From positions 1 to 64,000 of the forward strand of contig JAFBJY010000393.1 of assembly GCA_016801885.1 (NCBI GenBank): a stretch of 64,000 bases of DNA, read 5' to 3'. The notes under the pieces are model-generated. The model saw only the letters and a program-made list of their open reading frames with translations, searched no databases and was not told where the DNA came from. Positions 1 to 11,583 of the stretch are shown piece by piece; within the stretch, counting starts at the first letter, position 1, and each line of letters begins with the position of its first letter. The DNA comes from Toxotes chatareus. Its lineage: Eukaryota > Chordata > Actinopteri > Toxotidae. The position numbers were made by a program, and so were the translations under genes.

Positions 1-388
1 TTCAATTCAATTCAATTTTATTTATATAGCGCCTTCCACAATCAAAATTGTCTCAAAGCGCTTTACAGAGACCCAGAGCCTGACCCCAGAGCAAGCACTT
101 AAAGGCGACAGTGGCAAGGAAAACTCCCTTTTAACAGGAAGAAACCTTGAGCAGAACCTGGCTCAGATGGGGACCCTCCTGCCGATGGCCGGGCTGGGTG
201 AAAGGAGGAAAAGGAGGAAGATAGGACAGCTAGGAATGGAGGAGAGGGGAGAAAGACATGCAGCATAATACAGACAATGTGGGTCAGTATTTACATTACA
301 GTTAGTGAACAGTTATTGGATAATGTGTGCTCAGCAGATTAGAATTATGAAACAGAGCACGGAGGCAAAAAGCTGTCATGACTGGTAA
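1..388 (-). repeat. L2 3' UTR and ATTGAA-type tail
   Basis: On the minus strand the element ends with AT-rich TATTTATATAGCGCC-type sequence (complement at 20-35) and three ATTGAA-like units at 1-17. Shorter, related tails recur at 36958-36995 and 59286-59330, where the CAGCGCCTTACAGAGA core is visible. Such tails are the recognition end used by L2-type reverse transcriptases. Confidence 0.75.
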
Positions 389-866
389 TTATTTACATTG
401 CAGTTTGCAAAGAATATTAATCAAATATTTATCTGTAGCAGAACGGAACATTAAACATGTTAGAAATAGATCATTGTAAACAATAAACAGCAGCAGGTGG
501 GTGGAGCCAGGACCATAGGACATGCAGCTCCGGAGCCAGAGGTACCTGCAGTAAGGTACAGAGAAAGAGAGACCAGAGAGAAACAAACACAGGACTACGG
601 CACAGAGAGGACACAGAGTTAATGACATGTAATAAAGGCTAATAAATTTGAGAGTGGGTCTGAGGAGAGAAAGAGAAAGAAGAAGAAGTGCACTAGTAAA
701 TCATGGGATGTCCCCCAGCAGCCTAAGCCTATAGCAGCATGACTAGGGGATGATTCAGTTGCCTGAGCCAGCCCTACTAAGGGCTATATCCTTAACTGTA
801 ACAGTGTCTATAGAGATAATTGTGACTAACTATAAGTTTAATAAATAACTAGGACTGTAACTACAA

Positions 867-1358
867 CTAATTATAAGCTTTATCAAACAAGAAGGTTTTA
901 AGCTTCGCTTTTAAAATTAGAGAGGTGTCTGCTTCCCGAACCCAAACTGGCAGTTGGTTCCATAGGAGAGGGGCCTGATAGCTAAAGGCTCGGCCTCCCA
1001 TTCTACGTTTAGAGATTTTGGGAACCATAAGCAAACCTGCATTCTGGGAACGAAGCAATCTGTTAGGATGATATGGTACTATCAGCTCTTTGAGATATGA
1101 AGGAGCCTGGCCATTGAGGGCCTTATATGTAAGGAGAAGGATTTTAAAATCAATTCTGGATTTTACAGGAAGCCAATGAAGAGAAGTTAGTACAGGAGTA
1201 ATGTGATCTCTCTTGCTAATTCCAGTCAGTACTCTCGCTGCAGCATTTTGGATCAGCTGGATGCTTTTTAGAGAGTTAACTGGACATCCTGATAATAGGG
1301 AATTACAGTAGTCCAGCCTAGAAGTAACAAAAGCATGGACTAATTTTTTCAGCATCAC
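867..1358 (-). pseudogene. L2 ORF2 C-terminal domain
   Basis: This 163-residue open frame starts just after the RT fragment and reads VHAFVTSRLDYCNSLLSG and then NAAARVLTG and LHWLPV. It is the conserved domain found downstream of RT in CR1/L2/Jockey-type LINEs and contains Cys and His positions thought to bind nucleic acid. It ends with the typical FLFDKAYN tail, followed by the 3' UTR. It is the longest intact piece of the element. Confidence 0.85.
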
Positions 1359-1381
1359 TCTGCGACAGAATGTTCCTAATC

Positions 1382-2948
1382 TTACTGATATTGGCGCAGG
1401 TGAAAGAAGGCGGTCCTAGAGACTTGTTTTATATGTGAGTTAAAGGACAGATCCTGATCAAAAATAACTCCAAGGTTCCTCACAGTCGAGGCTAAATTAA
1501 TGCCATCCAGAGTAACTATATGATTAGATAAACTGTTTCTGAGGTGTTTGGGACCAAACAAAATAACCTCAGTTTTGTCTGAATTCAGAAGAAGAAAGTT
1601 ACGGGTCATCCAGGCCTTTATGTCTTTAAGACATGCCTGAAGTATGGTTAACTGATCTGTTTCGTCTGGTTTCATAGATAAATATAGCTGGGTATCATCC
1701 GCATAGCAATGGAAATTTATTCCATGCTTCCTGATAATATTGCCTAAGGGAAGCATGTATAAGGTGAACAGTATCGGTCCAAGCACAGAACCCTGTGGAA
1801 TTCCATGACTTACTCTGGTATATATGGAGGGATCATCATTAACATGAACAAACTGGTATCTATCTGATAGATATGATTTAAACCAGCCTAGTGCTGTTCC
1901 TTTAATCCCAATAACATGTTCCAATCTATCCAATAGGATATTATGATCAATGGTGTCAAATGCAGCACTAAGATCTAGCAGGACAAGTATAGAGACGAGT
2001 CCATTATCTGATGCTATAAGAAGGTCGTTGGTAACTTTCACCAGTGCTGTCTCTGTGCTATGATGAACTCTAAATCCTGACTGAAAAACTTCAAACAAAC
2101 CGTTCCTATGTAGATGGTCGCACAACTGAGTTGCAACAGCCTTTTCAAGAATTTTAGAATTAAAGGGAGATTGGATATAGGTCTATAGTTTGCCAAAATG
2201 TCAGAGTCCAGAGAAGGCTTTTTAAGTAAAGGTTTGATAACTGCAACCTTAAAAGCCTGTGGGACATATCCTGTAACCAACGAGAGATTTATCTGATCTA
2301 ATATGTGAGTGCCAATCAAAGGCAACACATCTTTAAGAAGTCTGGTCGGGATAGGATCCAAAAGACATGTTGATGATTTAGATTTAGAAACTATTGAAGT
2401 CAATTCAGCTAGATCTATGGGAGAGAAACAGTCTAACGACAAATCAGGACTGGCAGACATTTCTAAAGATGCTGTTCTAGACATACCTACATCATTAACA
2501 GTTGTAGGCAGGATGAGATGGATTCTGTCTCTAATGTCTACTATTTTGTTGCTAAAGAAGCTCATAAAGTCATTACTAGTGAGAGCTAGAGGGATGGATG
2601 GTACAACAGAGCTATGGCTCTTTGTCAGCCTGGCTACAGTGCTGAAAAGAAACCTAGGGTTGTTCTTGTTTTCCTCTATTAATGATGAGTAATAGGCAGT
2701 TCTTGCCTTACGAAGGGCTTTTTATACGTTATAAAGCTGTCTTTCCAGGCTAGGCGGAATTCCTCTAAATTAGTGGATAACCATTTCCTTTCCAGCTTTC
2801 GTGATATCTGCTTTAAAGTACGTATTTGTGAATTGTACCATGGAGCTAGCTTCCTCTGATTACTGACCTTCTTGACAGCATTAATGACAGCATTATCAGA
2901 CAGAAATCTACAGTAGTTAATTTTTTTCTCAGATGCTGTGCAGTTCAT
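1382..2948 (-). pseudogene. L2 ORF2 linker and reverse transcriptase, broken
   Basis: The linker (2948-2679) contains the KLAPWYN-type segment that precedes RT in CR1/L2 elements. The RT starts with DPIPTRLLKDVLP and NYRPISNLP near 2250-2170, then FQSGFR, LLDLSAAFDTIDH, GIPQGSVLGP and the catalytic YADDTQLYLS near 1700. RT copies the element RNA at the nicked site. The frame changes near 2125-2038, and another break separates the RT from the C-terminal domain near 1382, so the reading frame is not continuous even though all catalytic motifs can still be read. Confidence 0.85.
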
Positions 2949-2968
2949 TATTGTAAATTCAAATGTTA

Positions 2969-3569
2969 CTAAAGAATGATCAGATAAAACAGGGTTCTGA
3001 GGAATACTGTCAAATATTCAGCTTCTATGCCATAGGTTAGTACAAGATCAAGGGTGTGATTAAAACAGTGAGTTGGTTTGTTAACATTTTGTAAAAAGCC
3101 AATTGAGTCTAATACTGAATAGAAAGCAGTCTTAAGGCTGTCATTGTGGGTATCGACATGAATATTAAAGTCGCCCACTATAATTACTCTATCCGTACTA
3201 AGCACTAAATCAGATAAAAATTCAGTGAATTCAGACAAAAACTCAGAGTAAGCAGCAGGTGGACGATACACCACAGCAAATAGTACTGGTTTTCTATCTT
3301 CCAATTTGGATGTGAGAGGCTGAGGATAAGGCTTTCAAATGTACTATATTTCGGCTTAGGTCTAGGATTAATTAATAAACTTGAGTGGTAGATTGCTGCC
3401 ACTCCCCTCCTCGGCCTGTGCCTCGAGGAATGTGATAATTAATATGACTAGCAGGGGTTGACTCATTTAGACTGACATACTCTTCCTCCTGCAGCCAGGT
3501 CTCAGTCAGACAGAATAAATCAATCTGCTGATCCATTATCAAATCATTCACTAACAGAGATTTAGACAA
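2969..3569 (-). pseudogene. L2 ORF2 endonuclease domain (APE type), broken
   Basis: Three overlapping minus-strand frames together give an APE-type endonuclease, the enzyme that nicks the target DNA to prime reverse transcription. Visible motifs in order are LTETWL near 3490, VYRPP near 3265, GDFNIHVD near 3170 (metal-binding Asp/Asn) and HTLDLVLT near 3050. At least two frameshifts separate these motifs, one near 3400 and one near 3300. It lies directly upstream of the RT part of the same element. Confidence 0.8.
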
Positions 3570-3616
3570 GAGATCTAATGTTTAATAGCCCACATCTGAT
3601 TGTGGTGTTTTTAGGT

Positions 3617-4800
3617 TCAGATGCTTTTGTAGTATAAATTTTTTGAGGTTTTATGAGTAACACCTCTTGCATTTTTTAATTTATGCACTTTTTGTTGACG
3701 GGGAGCAGACACAGTCTCTATAGGATAAAGGGAATCGTTAGAATGGTAGGAATAATAAGGATCATGAGAATCATGGGTGGGTGACAGCTCTAGAGAAACT
3801 GCAGAGAAGCGTGTAGGACTGCAACTCTGCATCCTGGTCTCAACTCTGGGTTGTCATGACTTTGGTTTTCTAATGAAATCTGTCATATTTCTAGATATGA
3901 GAGCTGCACCATCCAAAGTTGGATGGATGCCGTCTCTCCTAATCAGACCAGGTTTTCCCCAAAAAGTTTTCCAGTTATCAATGAAGGCCACGTCGTTTGC
4001 TGGACACCACCTAGACAGCCAGCGACGGAATGAAGACATGCTCTTGACTAAACATGTCATCACTGGTCAAATCGGGCAGGGGTCCAGAGAACACTACAGA
4101 GTCTTTTGTTTTGGCAAAGTTACACACCGACTCCACATTAATTTTACTGACCTCCAATTGGCGTAATCGGGTGTCATTACCGCCCGGCGTGAATAACGAT
4201 CTTACCAAATCTACGTTTATCCTTAGCCAGCAGTTTTAAATACGATTCAACGTCGCCCGCTCTGGCCCCAGGGATGCATTTAACTATGGTCGCTGGAGTC
4301 TCTAACTTCACATTTCGCAAAATGGAGCTGCCAATAACCAGAGTTTTTCCTCAGCGGGTGTGTCGCTGATTGGGGAAAATCTGTTTGAAACATGAAGCGG
4401 TTGATGGTGAACCACGGGCCGTTGTTTCATGCTATCTTTCCTTCGACTGCCACCCAGCCGCCCTGGCTTCCCGGCTGCTCGGGAGCTTCGAGGAACGGCT
4501 GACAGGAGCTAACGTGGGACGGCTAGCTGTAGCTAATTTAGGCTGGTCCGCATCAGCTACAGGGGACTGACTAGCTAAGCGCTGCTGCTTGGCGATTATC
4601 TATGGTGCGGAGCCGAGCCTCTACTTCCTAAGTCTCGCCTCCAATGCTACAAAAATGCTACATGTATTACACATACCATTATCGCTAAAGGAGGCAGAGG
4701 AGTAACTAAACATCTCACACACCGTGCAAGAGAGAGGAGAGACAGCAGGAGAGACAGCAGGAGAGAGAGAAGCCATTGCTAACAGCTAAGCTAGCGGACC
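3617..4800 (-). pseudogene. L2 ORF1 remnant, SGNH/GDSL-esterase-like
   Basis: Minus-strand translation shows the esterase blocks in order. A VIGSSIL block at about 4338-4324 carries the serine position, where most relatives have GDS. A GNDTRLRQ block follows near 4175-4155, and a DGIHPT block near 3935 supplies the Asp/His pair. Fish L2 elements are known to carry such an ORF1 with RNA/lipid-related esterase folds; its exact role in retrotransposition is unsettled. Upstream, a Cys-containing segment (MCNTC) near 4670 resembles the start of L2 ORF1 proteins. A frameshift sits between the first two blocks at about 4185 and further breaks follow, so no functional protein is made. Confidence 0.75.
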
Positions 4801-4850
4801 AGAGTTAGAGTGATTAGAGTGTGGTGTTAGATTCCGAGGACACGTGCACC

Positions 4851-5192
4851 ACAGATGTTTAACTAAAGCAATATACGTGTACAGGAATTCAGAGATTGAC
4901 CACAGAACACGGCAAAGTAAGAGTTGATTAATAAGCTAGGATAACACTCGTAACACCACAGTGCAGAAGCAGCAAACAGGAAGTGACACAATACGTTACC
5001 ACCACGTCAGGATCATTAGAATTTCTTTAGAAAGGATCTTGTTGCAGACAGTACAGACTTCCTTGAAATCCTTTCCTTTAGCACAAACTACAGTGCATCA
5101 CACCAAAACAAAGTTAAGAAGCTGAGCAACCATGAGAATATCTCACAGTCATGATCAACTTTAAAAAAAAAATCTAACATGTACTGACTTAC
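4851..5192. other. No gene recognised
   Basis: This stretch lies between the L2 5' region and the exon-like ORF. It has scattered short frames only and no coding or repeat similarity that can be supported by reading. Confidence 0.5.
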
Positions 5193-5391
5193 TGAAAACC
5201 TTGGAGCTCATCTGGACTTTCCTGTAGTTTCCTCTTGTCCTTGTAACAGCAGTAGCTCCTCCCTTCCTTGTCAATAATTGTGCAGAAATATCTGAGTGCT
5301 TCTTTCTTCCTAAATCATGAGCAAGTCCTGTCCAGTCCAACTGTCTCTGCTCCTGTTTGACTTCTGAACTTGTCTCTGGCTGTGTGTCCAC
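5193..5391 (-). other. Exon-like ORF, copy 1 of a duplicated block
   Basis: A minus-strand open frame of about 66 codons (GTG-led, a stop just upstream) reads DTQPETSSEVKQEQRQLDW and later TRKGGATAVTRTRGNYRK. It is followed exactly by a consensus splice donor GTAAGT (complement 5192-5186). A near-identical block with the same donor lies at 15020-14822. A second frame is also largely open, so the correct phase is uncertain. No protein family was recognised. It could be an internal exon of a multicopy gene or part of an unclassified repeat. Confidence 0.35.
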
Positions 5392-5450
5392 TTACTGCAG
5401 CCTGTGACATCAGACTGTAGAATGTTGATACATCAAAGGCATCAAAGGAC

Positions 5451-5484
5451 AAACTCTCTCTCTCTTTCTTTCTCTCTCTCTCTC
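5451..5484. repeat. (CT)n microsatellite
   Basis: An imperfect CTCTCT/TTTC run. In the related block near 15085 the same position holds a (CA)n/(CT)n array, so this is a variable tract at the edge of the duplication. Confidence 0.8.
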
Positions 5485-5667
5485 CAAAGTCAAACCTGCT
5501 CCAGTGTTTTAGTCTGAAGGTTTGTCAGTAAAATATGAGCATCCAGTACCTACTACCAGTCCCACCAGTCTGCTAACACAAGGTGAACACTGCTGGGTTC
5601 TGTTGTCAGGAACTGTGAAAGTGATGAACCTAAATTACTCAAAATCACATCAACATTTTATTTCTAG

Positions 5668-5865
5668 AACTTGCATCTCCCACAAGGATTGGCAGACACT
5701 GAGATCCAAGCAGAGCTGCTGGTTCTTCCTGTTAGGAACAACAGAGGAAATGTTTCTGTAAAGAAAGTCTGTGTCCTACCATTATCATCTGAGCAGCAGC
5801 CCTCTGGATACACTTCTCTCATCACTGTAGAAACAAAGAATAACAAACTCACTAAATGCTGCTGA
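5668..5865 (+). other. Exon-like ORF of unknown function
   Basis: A TTTCTAG acceptor-like site at 5661-5667 opens a 65-codon plus-strand frame that ends in a TGA at 5863-5865. It reads HLPQGLADTEIQAELLVLPV at the start and has balanced amino-acid content and no low complexity. It could be a terminal exon. No family was recognised, and there is no recognisable upstream exon; the frame between 5522 and 5761 is a shadow. Confidence 0.25.
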
Positions 5866-6964
5866 AGATAGTGGAGGATCTTTGACTGAATCTGTTTCCC
5901 TTGTTCTTTTTTTTCTTCTGAAGGTCATTGGCAGCACTTACCTGAAAGAAAACAGAAAAGAAATCAAATGTTTCATTGACTTGTGCTTTACTGCATCATC
6001 AAAACATTTGTTATCAGCTCTCACACAATTCACCTTTGTTCATTGTAAAATTTATCACCATTTTGTTTTTGTTTTTACTTTTTCAACAGCAACACGACGT
6101 CTTCATCTCCTGCACTGAAACATTTGAATGAGTTATTTGCATCAGACTCTGTAAACTTTCTGCTCCAGTTTCAAATTTCCACATCAATCACACAACAGAC
6201 ATGATGACATGATGACAGCAGCTCACATCCATCTGTGACAGAAACAGTCTCCAGTGCAAATTAGTGTGGTATAAATGTTTAAGTCTTTAAAGGAAAACTG
6301 ATCCATACAATATCTAATCAGCTTGTAGTCTACAGCCATGCAGGTGTTTCTAACTCAGCCTGACCTTCCTATTACACTGAAACATGCTGGAAAATGATGC
6401 TGATTTTCAACAGCACAAAACCTGAGAGGAGAATAAATTCTCATCAGATCCTGATCTTCATCTTTGAGTCTGGAAGACTTTAGTAATGGACGAGAACACA
6501 ATTTATTTCCAATAATGTTTATAAAACGACAGCTAGAGTGAGAAAATTGTCAGTGATCTGAACTCAGGCTGGTAGTCGAGTTATTACAGGCAGTGTATTC
6601 ATTTCACAGTTCAGACTCCACAGACATCAGACACAGACAGAGCCATTAGACTGATGGAGGCATTTCATCACAAAGTATTAGAGCCATACAGAAGCTTTGT
6701 GTACTGTGTCTGCAGGTTGTTACAGCTGTGTATCAGTCACCCACACCTGAAACACACTGAAGACTTTAAACTGAATTTCTTAAACCTTTCTGAGGCTGAA
6801 GTCAATCATGCCAAAGAACTGACTCATCAACTGATCAATAGAGGAACATTGCATTACATTACATTTCAGAACAGTAACACAACAGTGTGTTTTCACTGGA
6901 GAGTGGATTCTCCTGAACTGAGTACTGAAGACTGAGTCACTGAGGGACACAGGCAGAGAGAGAG
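5866..6964. other. No gene recognised
   Basis: AT-rich non-coding DNA with only short frames. A GAGAG-rich patch at 6953-6964 is the left flank of the Gypsy element. Confidence 0.5.
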
Positions 6965-7530
6965 TGTCATGGTCTGAGTTAGTCAGGTCCTGGACCCAAA
7001 AGCAAACGTAGGCAACTTGGAGCAGGTTCAACAGTTTATTCGCAAAGGAAAAACAAAAGAAAAAGGAATAATTAATATAACTAAGGGCGGCGGGATCTTC
7101 CCGGAAAACTAGGAGGTGTCGGCTGAGGCAGAGTGAAGGAGGCACGGAGGGGAGGAATCCGGCGGAATCTGCAGGGAGTGAGAGGGGAAAAAAAAGGTAA
7201 GGCGACAAACCACAAGGTAAAAGAATTCGTAGTATCTAAGGTAAAGTTTTTCGAGGCTCAAAGATCGAGTCACCACTTAGACGACGGTACGATCTGGTGA
7301 GGGTTGTCTGGAAAGCCAGGCCTCATATACCCCAGTATGGAAGTAGCTGGCCACCCGATTGGACCCAGGTGGTCAGAATCATCCTGATGAGAAGGAGGAA
7401 CCAGGGAGGAGCCGGCCAGGTAAACGGCAACCCACACAACCTATCCTCAGCCAGACCAACAAAAGGAGGGAAACAGAAAAAAACCAACAACAACGAATCG
7501 AGCAGCAAACCCCCGAGCTGCCTCATGACA
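6965..7530 (-). repeat. 3' LTR of the chromovirus (minus-strand sense)
   Basis: 566 bp, colinear with the LTR at 11578-12155 and about 98% identical by eye, ignoring small indels. It directly follows the polypurine tract. Confidence 0.9.
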
Positions 7531-8930
7531 GTACCCCCCCCTTAACAACCGCCACCAGGCGGTCCACCAAGCTTGTCTGGGTGAGCCTCGTGGAAGTCCC
7601 TGATGAGCTGGGGGTCCAGAATGAGGGACTTGGGGACCCAGGAGCGCTCCTCTGGGCCATAGCCCTCCCAGTCCACGAGATATTGGAGCCCCTGACCCCT
7701 TGGCCAAGAACATCCAGGAGCCAAGCGAACCCAAAAGCCGGCCAGTCATCCACCACCTGGGCGGGGTGGTGGGGGACGGCCGGAGGCTGAGAGGGCTGGA
7801 GGAAACAGGCTTGAGGAGGGATCGTGGAAGGTGGGGTGGATACGGAGGGACCGGGAAGTTTCAGGCGTACAGACACAGGGTTTAAGATTTTTTCCACCTC
7901 AAAGGGGCCTATGTACTTGGGGGAGAGCTTTTTGGATTGGGCCTTAAGGGGAATGTCCTTAGTGGAGAGCCAAACCATTTGACCTGGGGTGTAATCTGGA
8001 GCAGGGGTTCTGTGATGGTCAGCTTGTCGTTTGTAGATGGAGGCAGTTTTGAGGAGGGCTCTACGGGCCTCACACCAGACCCGTTTGCAGCGGGCAATGT
8101 GAGCCTGGACAGAGGGGACAGCTAGATCTAGTTCATCTTCAGGGAAAAGGGGAGGCTGGTAGCCTAGGGAGCATTCAAAGGTGACAAACCGGTGGCTGAG
8201 GAAACTAGGGAGTTGTGGGCATATTCCACCCAAGGAAGGTGAGTTGACCATGAGGAGGGGTTATGGGAGGAGAGGCAGCGGAGGGTGGTTTCAAGGTCCT
8301 GGTTGGTGCGTTCAGTCTGACCATTGGTCTGGGGATGAAAACCGGAGGAAAGACTTACAGAGGCGCCGAGAGAGCTGCAAAAAGCTTTCCATACCTGTGA
8401 GGTGAACTGAGGTCCTCTATCAGATACAATGTCTGAGGGAATGCCGTGGAGCCTGAAAACCTGCGAGACCAGAATGTCGGCTGTTTCTCGGGCAGATGGC
8501 AGTTTGGGTAAAGGGATGAAGTGGGCAGTTTTAGAGAACCGGTCGACGACAGTGAGTATGGTGGTGTGTCCATTGGAGGAGGTAAACCAGAAACAAAATC
8601 TAGGGCTATATGGGACCAGGGACGGTGTGGAACAGGCAGGGGAAGCAACTCACCAGCGGGAGACCGATGAGAGGACTTGTTACGGGAGCAAGTTGAGCAG
8701 GCTGCTATGTAGGAGCGAGTATCAGAGTCCAGAGATGGCCACCAAAAATATGTTCTGAGTAGGGAGAGTGTTCTTTTGATACCAGGGTGACAAGAAAGTT
8801 TTGAGTCATGGGCCCATTGGAGAACAGCAGAACGGGTTGCCTGAGGAACATAGTGCTTATCCGGGGACCGGAACCAGGGTCAGGCTCCTCCAGCAGGGCA
8901 GCTCACAACTCAGTCATGAAAGGCCATGTC
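7531..8930 (-). pseudogene. Chromovirus integrase with C-terminal chromodomain, broken
   Basis: The zinc-binding end shows ACSTCSRNKSSH near 8700. The core starts RPWSHIALDFVSGLPP near 8620 (first catalytic Asp). The C-terminal part at 8251-7540 has YTPGQMVWLSTKDIPL and KLSPKYIGPFEVEKI. A chromodomain with GLQYLVDWEGYGPEERSW follows at about 7680-7600 in a shifted frame. Integrase inserts the DNA copy, and chromodomains of this kind steer insertion toward histone marks. Several frameshifts, including ones near 8360 and 7730, disable it. Confidence 0.88.
7533..7543 (-). other. Polypurine tract
   Basis: The complement reads AAGGGGGGGG followed by GTAC and the LTR start. This is the position and composition expected for the primer of plus-strand DNA synthesis. 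Confidence 0.75.
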
Positions 8931-8940
8931 AATGCTCCTA

Positions 8941-10629
8941 TCACGCAGGAAGTTGGCAAGATGGTGTCAGGAGAGGAAGGAGTGGACTCAGGGTCAAACA
9001 GGCGAGAGAGGCGTCTGGTTTGACGTTTTTAGAGCCCGGCCGGTGGGTGATGGTAAACTTGAACCGACCAAAAAAAAGCGCCCAGCGAGCCTGCCTAGAA
9101 TTCAGTCTTTTGCAGACTGAAGGTATGCCAGATTTTATGGTCGGTCCACACCACGAGCGGCTGCTCTGCACCCTCCAACCAGTGTCTCCACTCCTCTAAA
9201 GCCAACTTCACTGCCAGGAGTTCTCTATTACCAACATCATAGTTGCATTCTGCTGGGGAGAGACGTCTGGAGAAGTAAGCGCAGGGGTGGAGCTTTTGGT
9301 CAGCATGGGAGCGTTGGGAGAGGACGGCCCCCACGCCCACATCGGAGGCGTCCACTTCAACCACAAACTGGCGAGCTGGGTCGGGTTGAGTTAGGACTGG
9401 AGCGGAGGTGAATCGCCTCTTGAGGTCGGTGAACGCCTGCTCCGCTTCAGACGTCCACTGGAAAGAGAGAGAGGGGGAGGTTAAACGGGTGAGAGGCGCT
9501 GCAATGGTACTGTAGTTTCAATGAACCGTCTGTAAAAGTTGCAAACCCTAAGAACCTCTGCAGCTGTTTTCTGGTTGAAGGAGAGGGCCAATTCACTACA
9601 GCTTGTATCTTACTGGGGTCCGCCTGTACCTGACCTTGCTTTATGATGAAACCAAGAAAAGTGACAGTATTGGAGTGGAACTCGCACTTCTCTGCTTTCA
9701 CGTACAGTCTGTTTTCCAGCAACCTTTGAAGTACCAGGCGTACATGCTGTTGGTGCTGATGAGGGTCCTGTGAAAAGATGAGAATATCATCCAGATAGAT
9801 GAACACAAAGCGATTCAAAAAGTCTCTGAGTACATCATTAACCATAGCCTGGAACACAGCAGGGGCATTAGTCAGTCCGAAGGGCATCACCAAGTATTCA
9901 AAGTGTCCGAGAGGGGTGTTGAATGCGGTTTTCCACTCATCCCCCTCTCGGATTCTCACCAGGTGGTAAGCATTCCTGAGGTCCAGCTTGGTGAAGATGG
10001 TGGAACCGTGGAGTGACTCTAGGGCAGAGGAGATGAGGGGTAGCGGGTATTTGTTTTTCACAGTGATGTTGTTCAGTTCCTTATAATCTATACATGGACG
10101 AAGAGTCTTGTCTTTCTTTTCAACAAAAAAAACCTGCACCCAGAGGCGAGGAGGAAGGTCGAATGATACCTGCTTTTAGGGAGTCATTGATGTAGGTTTC
10201 CATGGCCCCCTCTCTGGCTTGGACATGTTGTAAAGCCGGCCAGAGGGAAGAGAGAACCAGGCAACAAGTCTATTGAGCAATCGTAAGGTCTGTGAGGTGG
10301 CAGAGATAGGGCTTTACATTTACTGAATACCTCGCCAAGGTCGTGATATTCCGGGGGGACTGAATAGATCCAGTGAGGGGTCGAACTTTGATACCGGCTT
10401 GTTTCACCAGTTCGGAATCCAGGAAGTTTTGCTCGGCCCCGGAGTCGATGAGAGCGGTGAGGGAGAGAGGTTCATCGAGCTGTAGGAAGGCCTGGATCTG
10501 TAGTCTAGGGAGATTTGGCGTAGGGAATTCACTGCCCACCAGACTCCCTATTTGTACTGGTGGGCCGCCGAGTTTGGGCGTGAGGGGCAGGAAGAGATTA
10601 AGTGTCCAGTTTGGCTGCAGTACAGGCAC
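8941..10629 (-). pseudogene. Chromovirus protease, reverse transcriptase and RNase H, broken
   Basis: The protease lies at 10629-10270 with the active-site ALIDSGAEQNF. The RT at 10139-9447 has VEKKDKTLRPCIDYKELN, FTKLDLRNAYHLVRI, MPFGLTNAPAVFQ and the catalytic FIYLDDILIFS near 9800. RNase H at 9364-8941 has VDASDVGVGAVLSQ, NRELLAVKLALEEWRHWLEG and HRPGSKNVKPDASL. These enzymes mature the particle and copy RNA to DNA. At least three frameshifts separate them: between protease and RT near 10200, after RT near 9530, and inside RNase H near 9130. Confidence 0.9.
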
Positions 10630-11583
10630 TCACCTGCCCTCAATCGACGGCTGCGCTCTTCTGGCGTGAGCCGGGCGCGGCCCAGTTGCATGGGCTCCTC
10701 CGGAGGTATCGCTGGAGGCTGAGCAGACGCCGCGGAGCTGGTGGGTTGAACCCCCCCGTCCGCCTGGTATCGCTCGGGAGCACGGCGGGGCGGCGGAGTA
10801 GGTCGGGCGGCGCGCTCGCGCCTCCGTTCTCTCCTCCGGGAGTCTAGACAAATCATGAGAGATATAAGTTCATTAACCGAATCTGGTTCATCCCTAGCAG
10901 CTAGCTCGTCTTTGAGCTCCTCACACAACCCGTTGATGAACCCCGCACGAAGCACCGCTTCGTTCCAGCCCGCTTCCGCAGCCAAGGTCCGGAATTCGAT
11001 AGCGTAGTCGGCCACCGTCCGGGATCCCTGTCTAATGTTTAAAAGTCTTTTTGAAGCATTAGCTGGGGCATTGGGGTGACAAAAAACCAGTTTAAACTCT
11101 GTTAAAAAATAGGAAAACGTATACCTGCTCATCCCTGCTTCCCCCCAGGAAAGCTTCCGCCCACGAGAGAGCTCTGTCTCGTAATAGACCGACCATATAA
11201 GCGATTTTACTCATGTCCGTTTGGTAGGCATTTGGTTGCATTAAAAAAAAATGTTGGCACTGAAGAAGAAACCCCTTACTCTTATCTGGGTTGCCGTAGA
11301 ACAGCTCAGGAGTGGGAACCGGCACGTCCGTTTGAGCCGGACTCCCAGCGGCGGAAACGGAGCCATCCGCGGTCGGAACTGCTGACGCCGGATTAGTCCG
11401 CAGAGCTAGAGACTCCACAGCCAGGCCGATCCGAGAGATTTGCTGTCCCAGAGAATGCTGACTTTCCTGGAGATCCTGGAGGAGCTGAAGTTGTCGGCCG
11501 ATAATTACGCCATGGCTGGTCACCGCTTGCCGAAGATTGTCTGTGTCCGCTGGGTCCATTTGCGGGCCAGATCGTTCTGTCAT
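10548..11583 (-). pseudogene. Chromovirus gag, frameshifted
   Basis: Gag forms the particle and packages RNA. The first frame (11583-11092) holds MDPADTDNLRQAV and a capsid segment with PELFYGNPDKSKGFLLQC. The second (11132-10548) continues with ASKRLLNIRQGSRTVADYA and GFINGLCEELKDELA and ends with a CCHC knuckle, CLYCSQTGHLISSC, near 10600. A one-base frameshift near 11110 separates them. An upstream in-frame ATG at 11583 lies inside the last bases of the LTR itself. The ATG at 11559 (MDPADTD) is the more likely start, because related elements begin there. Confidence 0.85.

Larger units (their letters stand above)
1..4850 (-). mobile_element. L2-type non-LTR retrotransposon (LINE), nearly full length but frame-broken
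   Basis: Read on the minus strand, the order is an SGNH-esterase-like ORF1, an apurinic-type endonuclease, a reverse transcriptase and a C-terminal domain, followed by a 3' UTR ending in short tandem ATTGAA units at the window edge. This order, the YADD-containing RT and the hexamer-like tail fit the L2 clade of the CR1/L2 superfamily, which copies itself by target-primed reverse transcription. The reading frames are interrupted repeatedly, so this copy is dead. The 5' limit is approximate and is placed in the CpG- and GAGA-rich DNA upstream of ORF1. The 3' end lies at or just outside base 1, so no target-site duplication can be checked. Clade assignment rests on motif recognition, not on an alignment. 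Confidence 0.88.

Noticed and set aside
5161..6935. Exons of an NLR-type immune gene cluster
   Set aside because: Considered because fish NLR clusters contain many small duplicated exons, but no NACHT, FISNA or leucine-rich repeat motif can be read.
7297..9199. Plus-strand frames across the chromovirus
   Set aside because: They are antisense shadows of integrase and RNase H, which have clear motifs on the minus strand.
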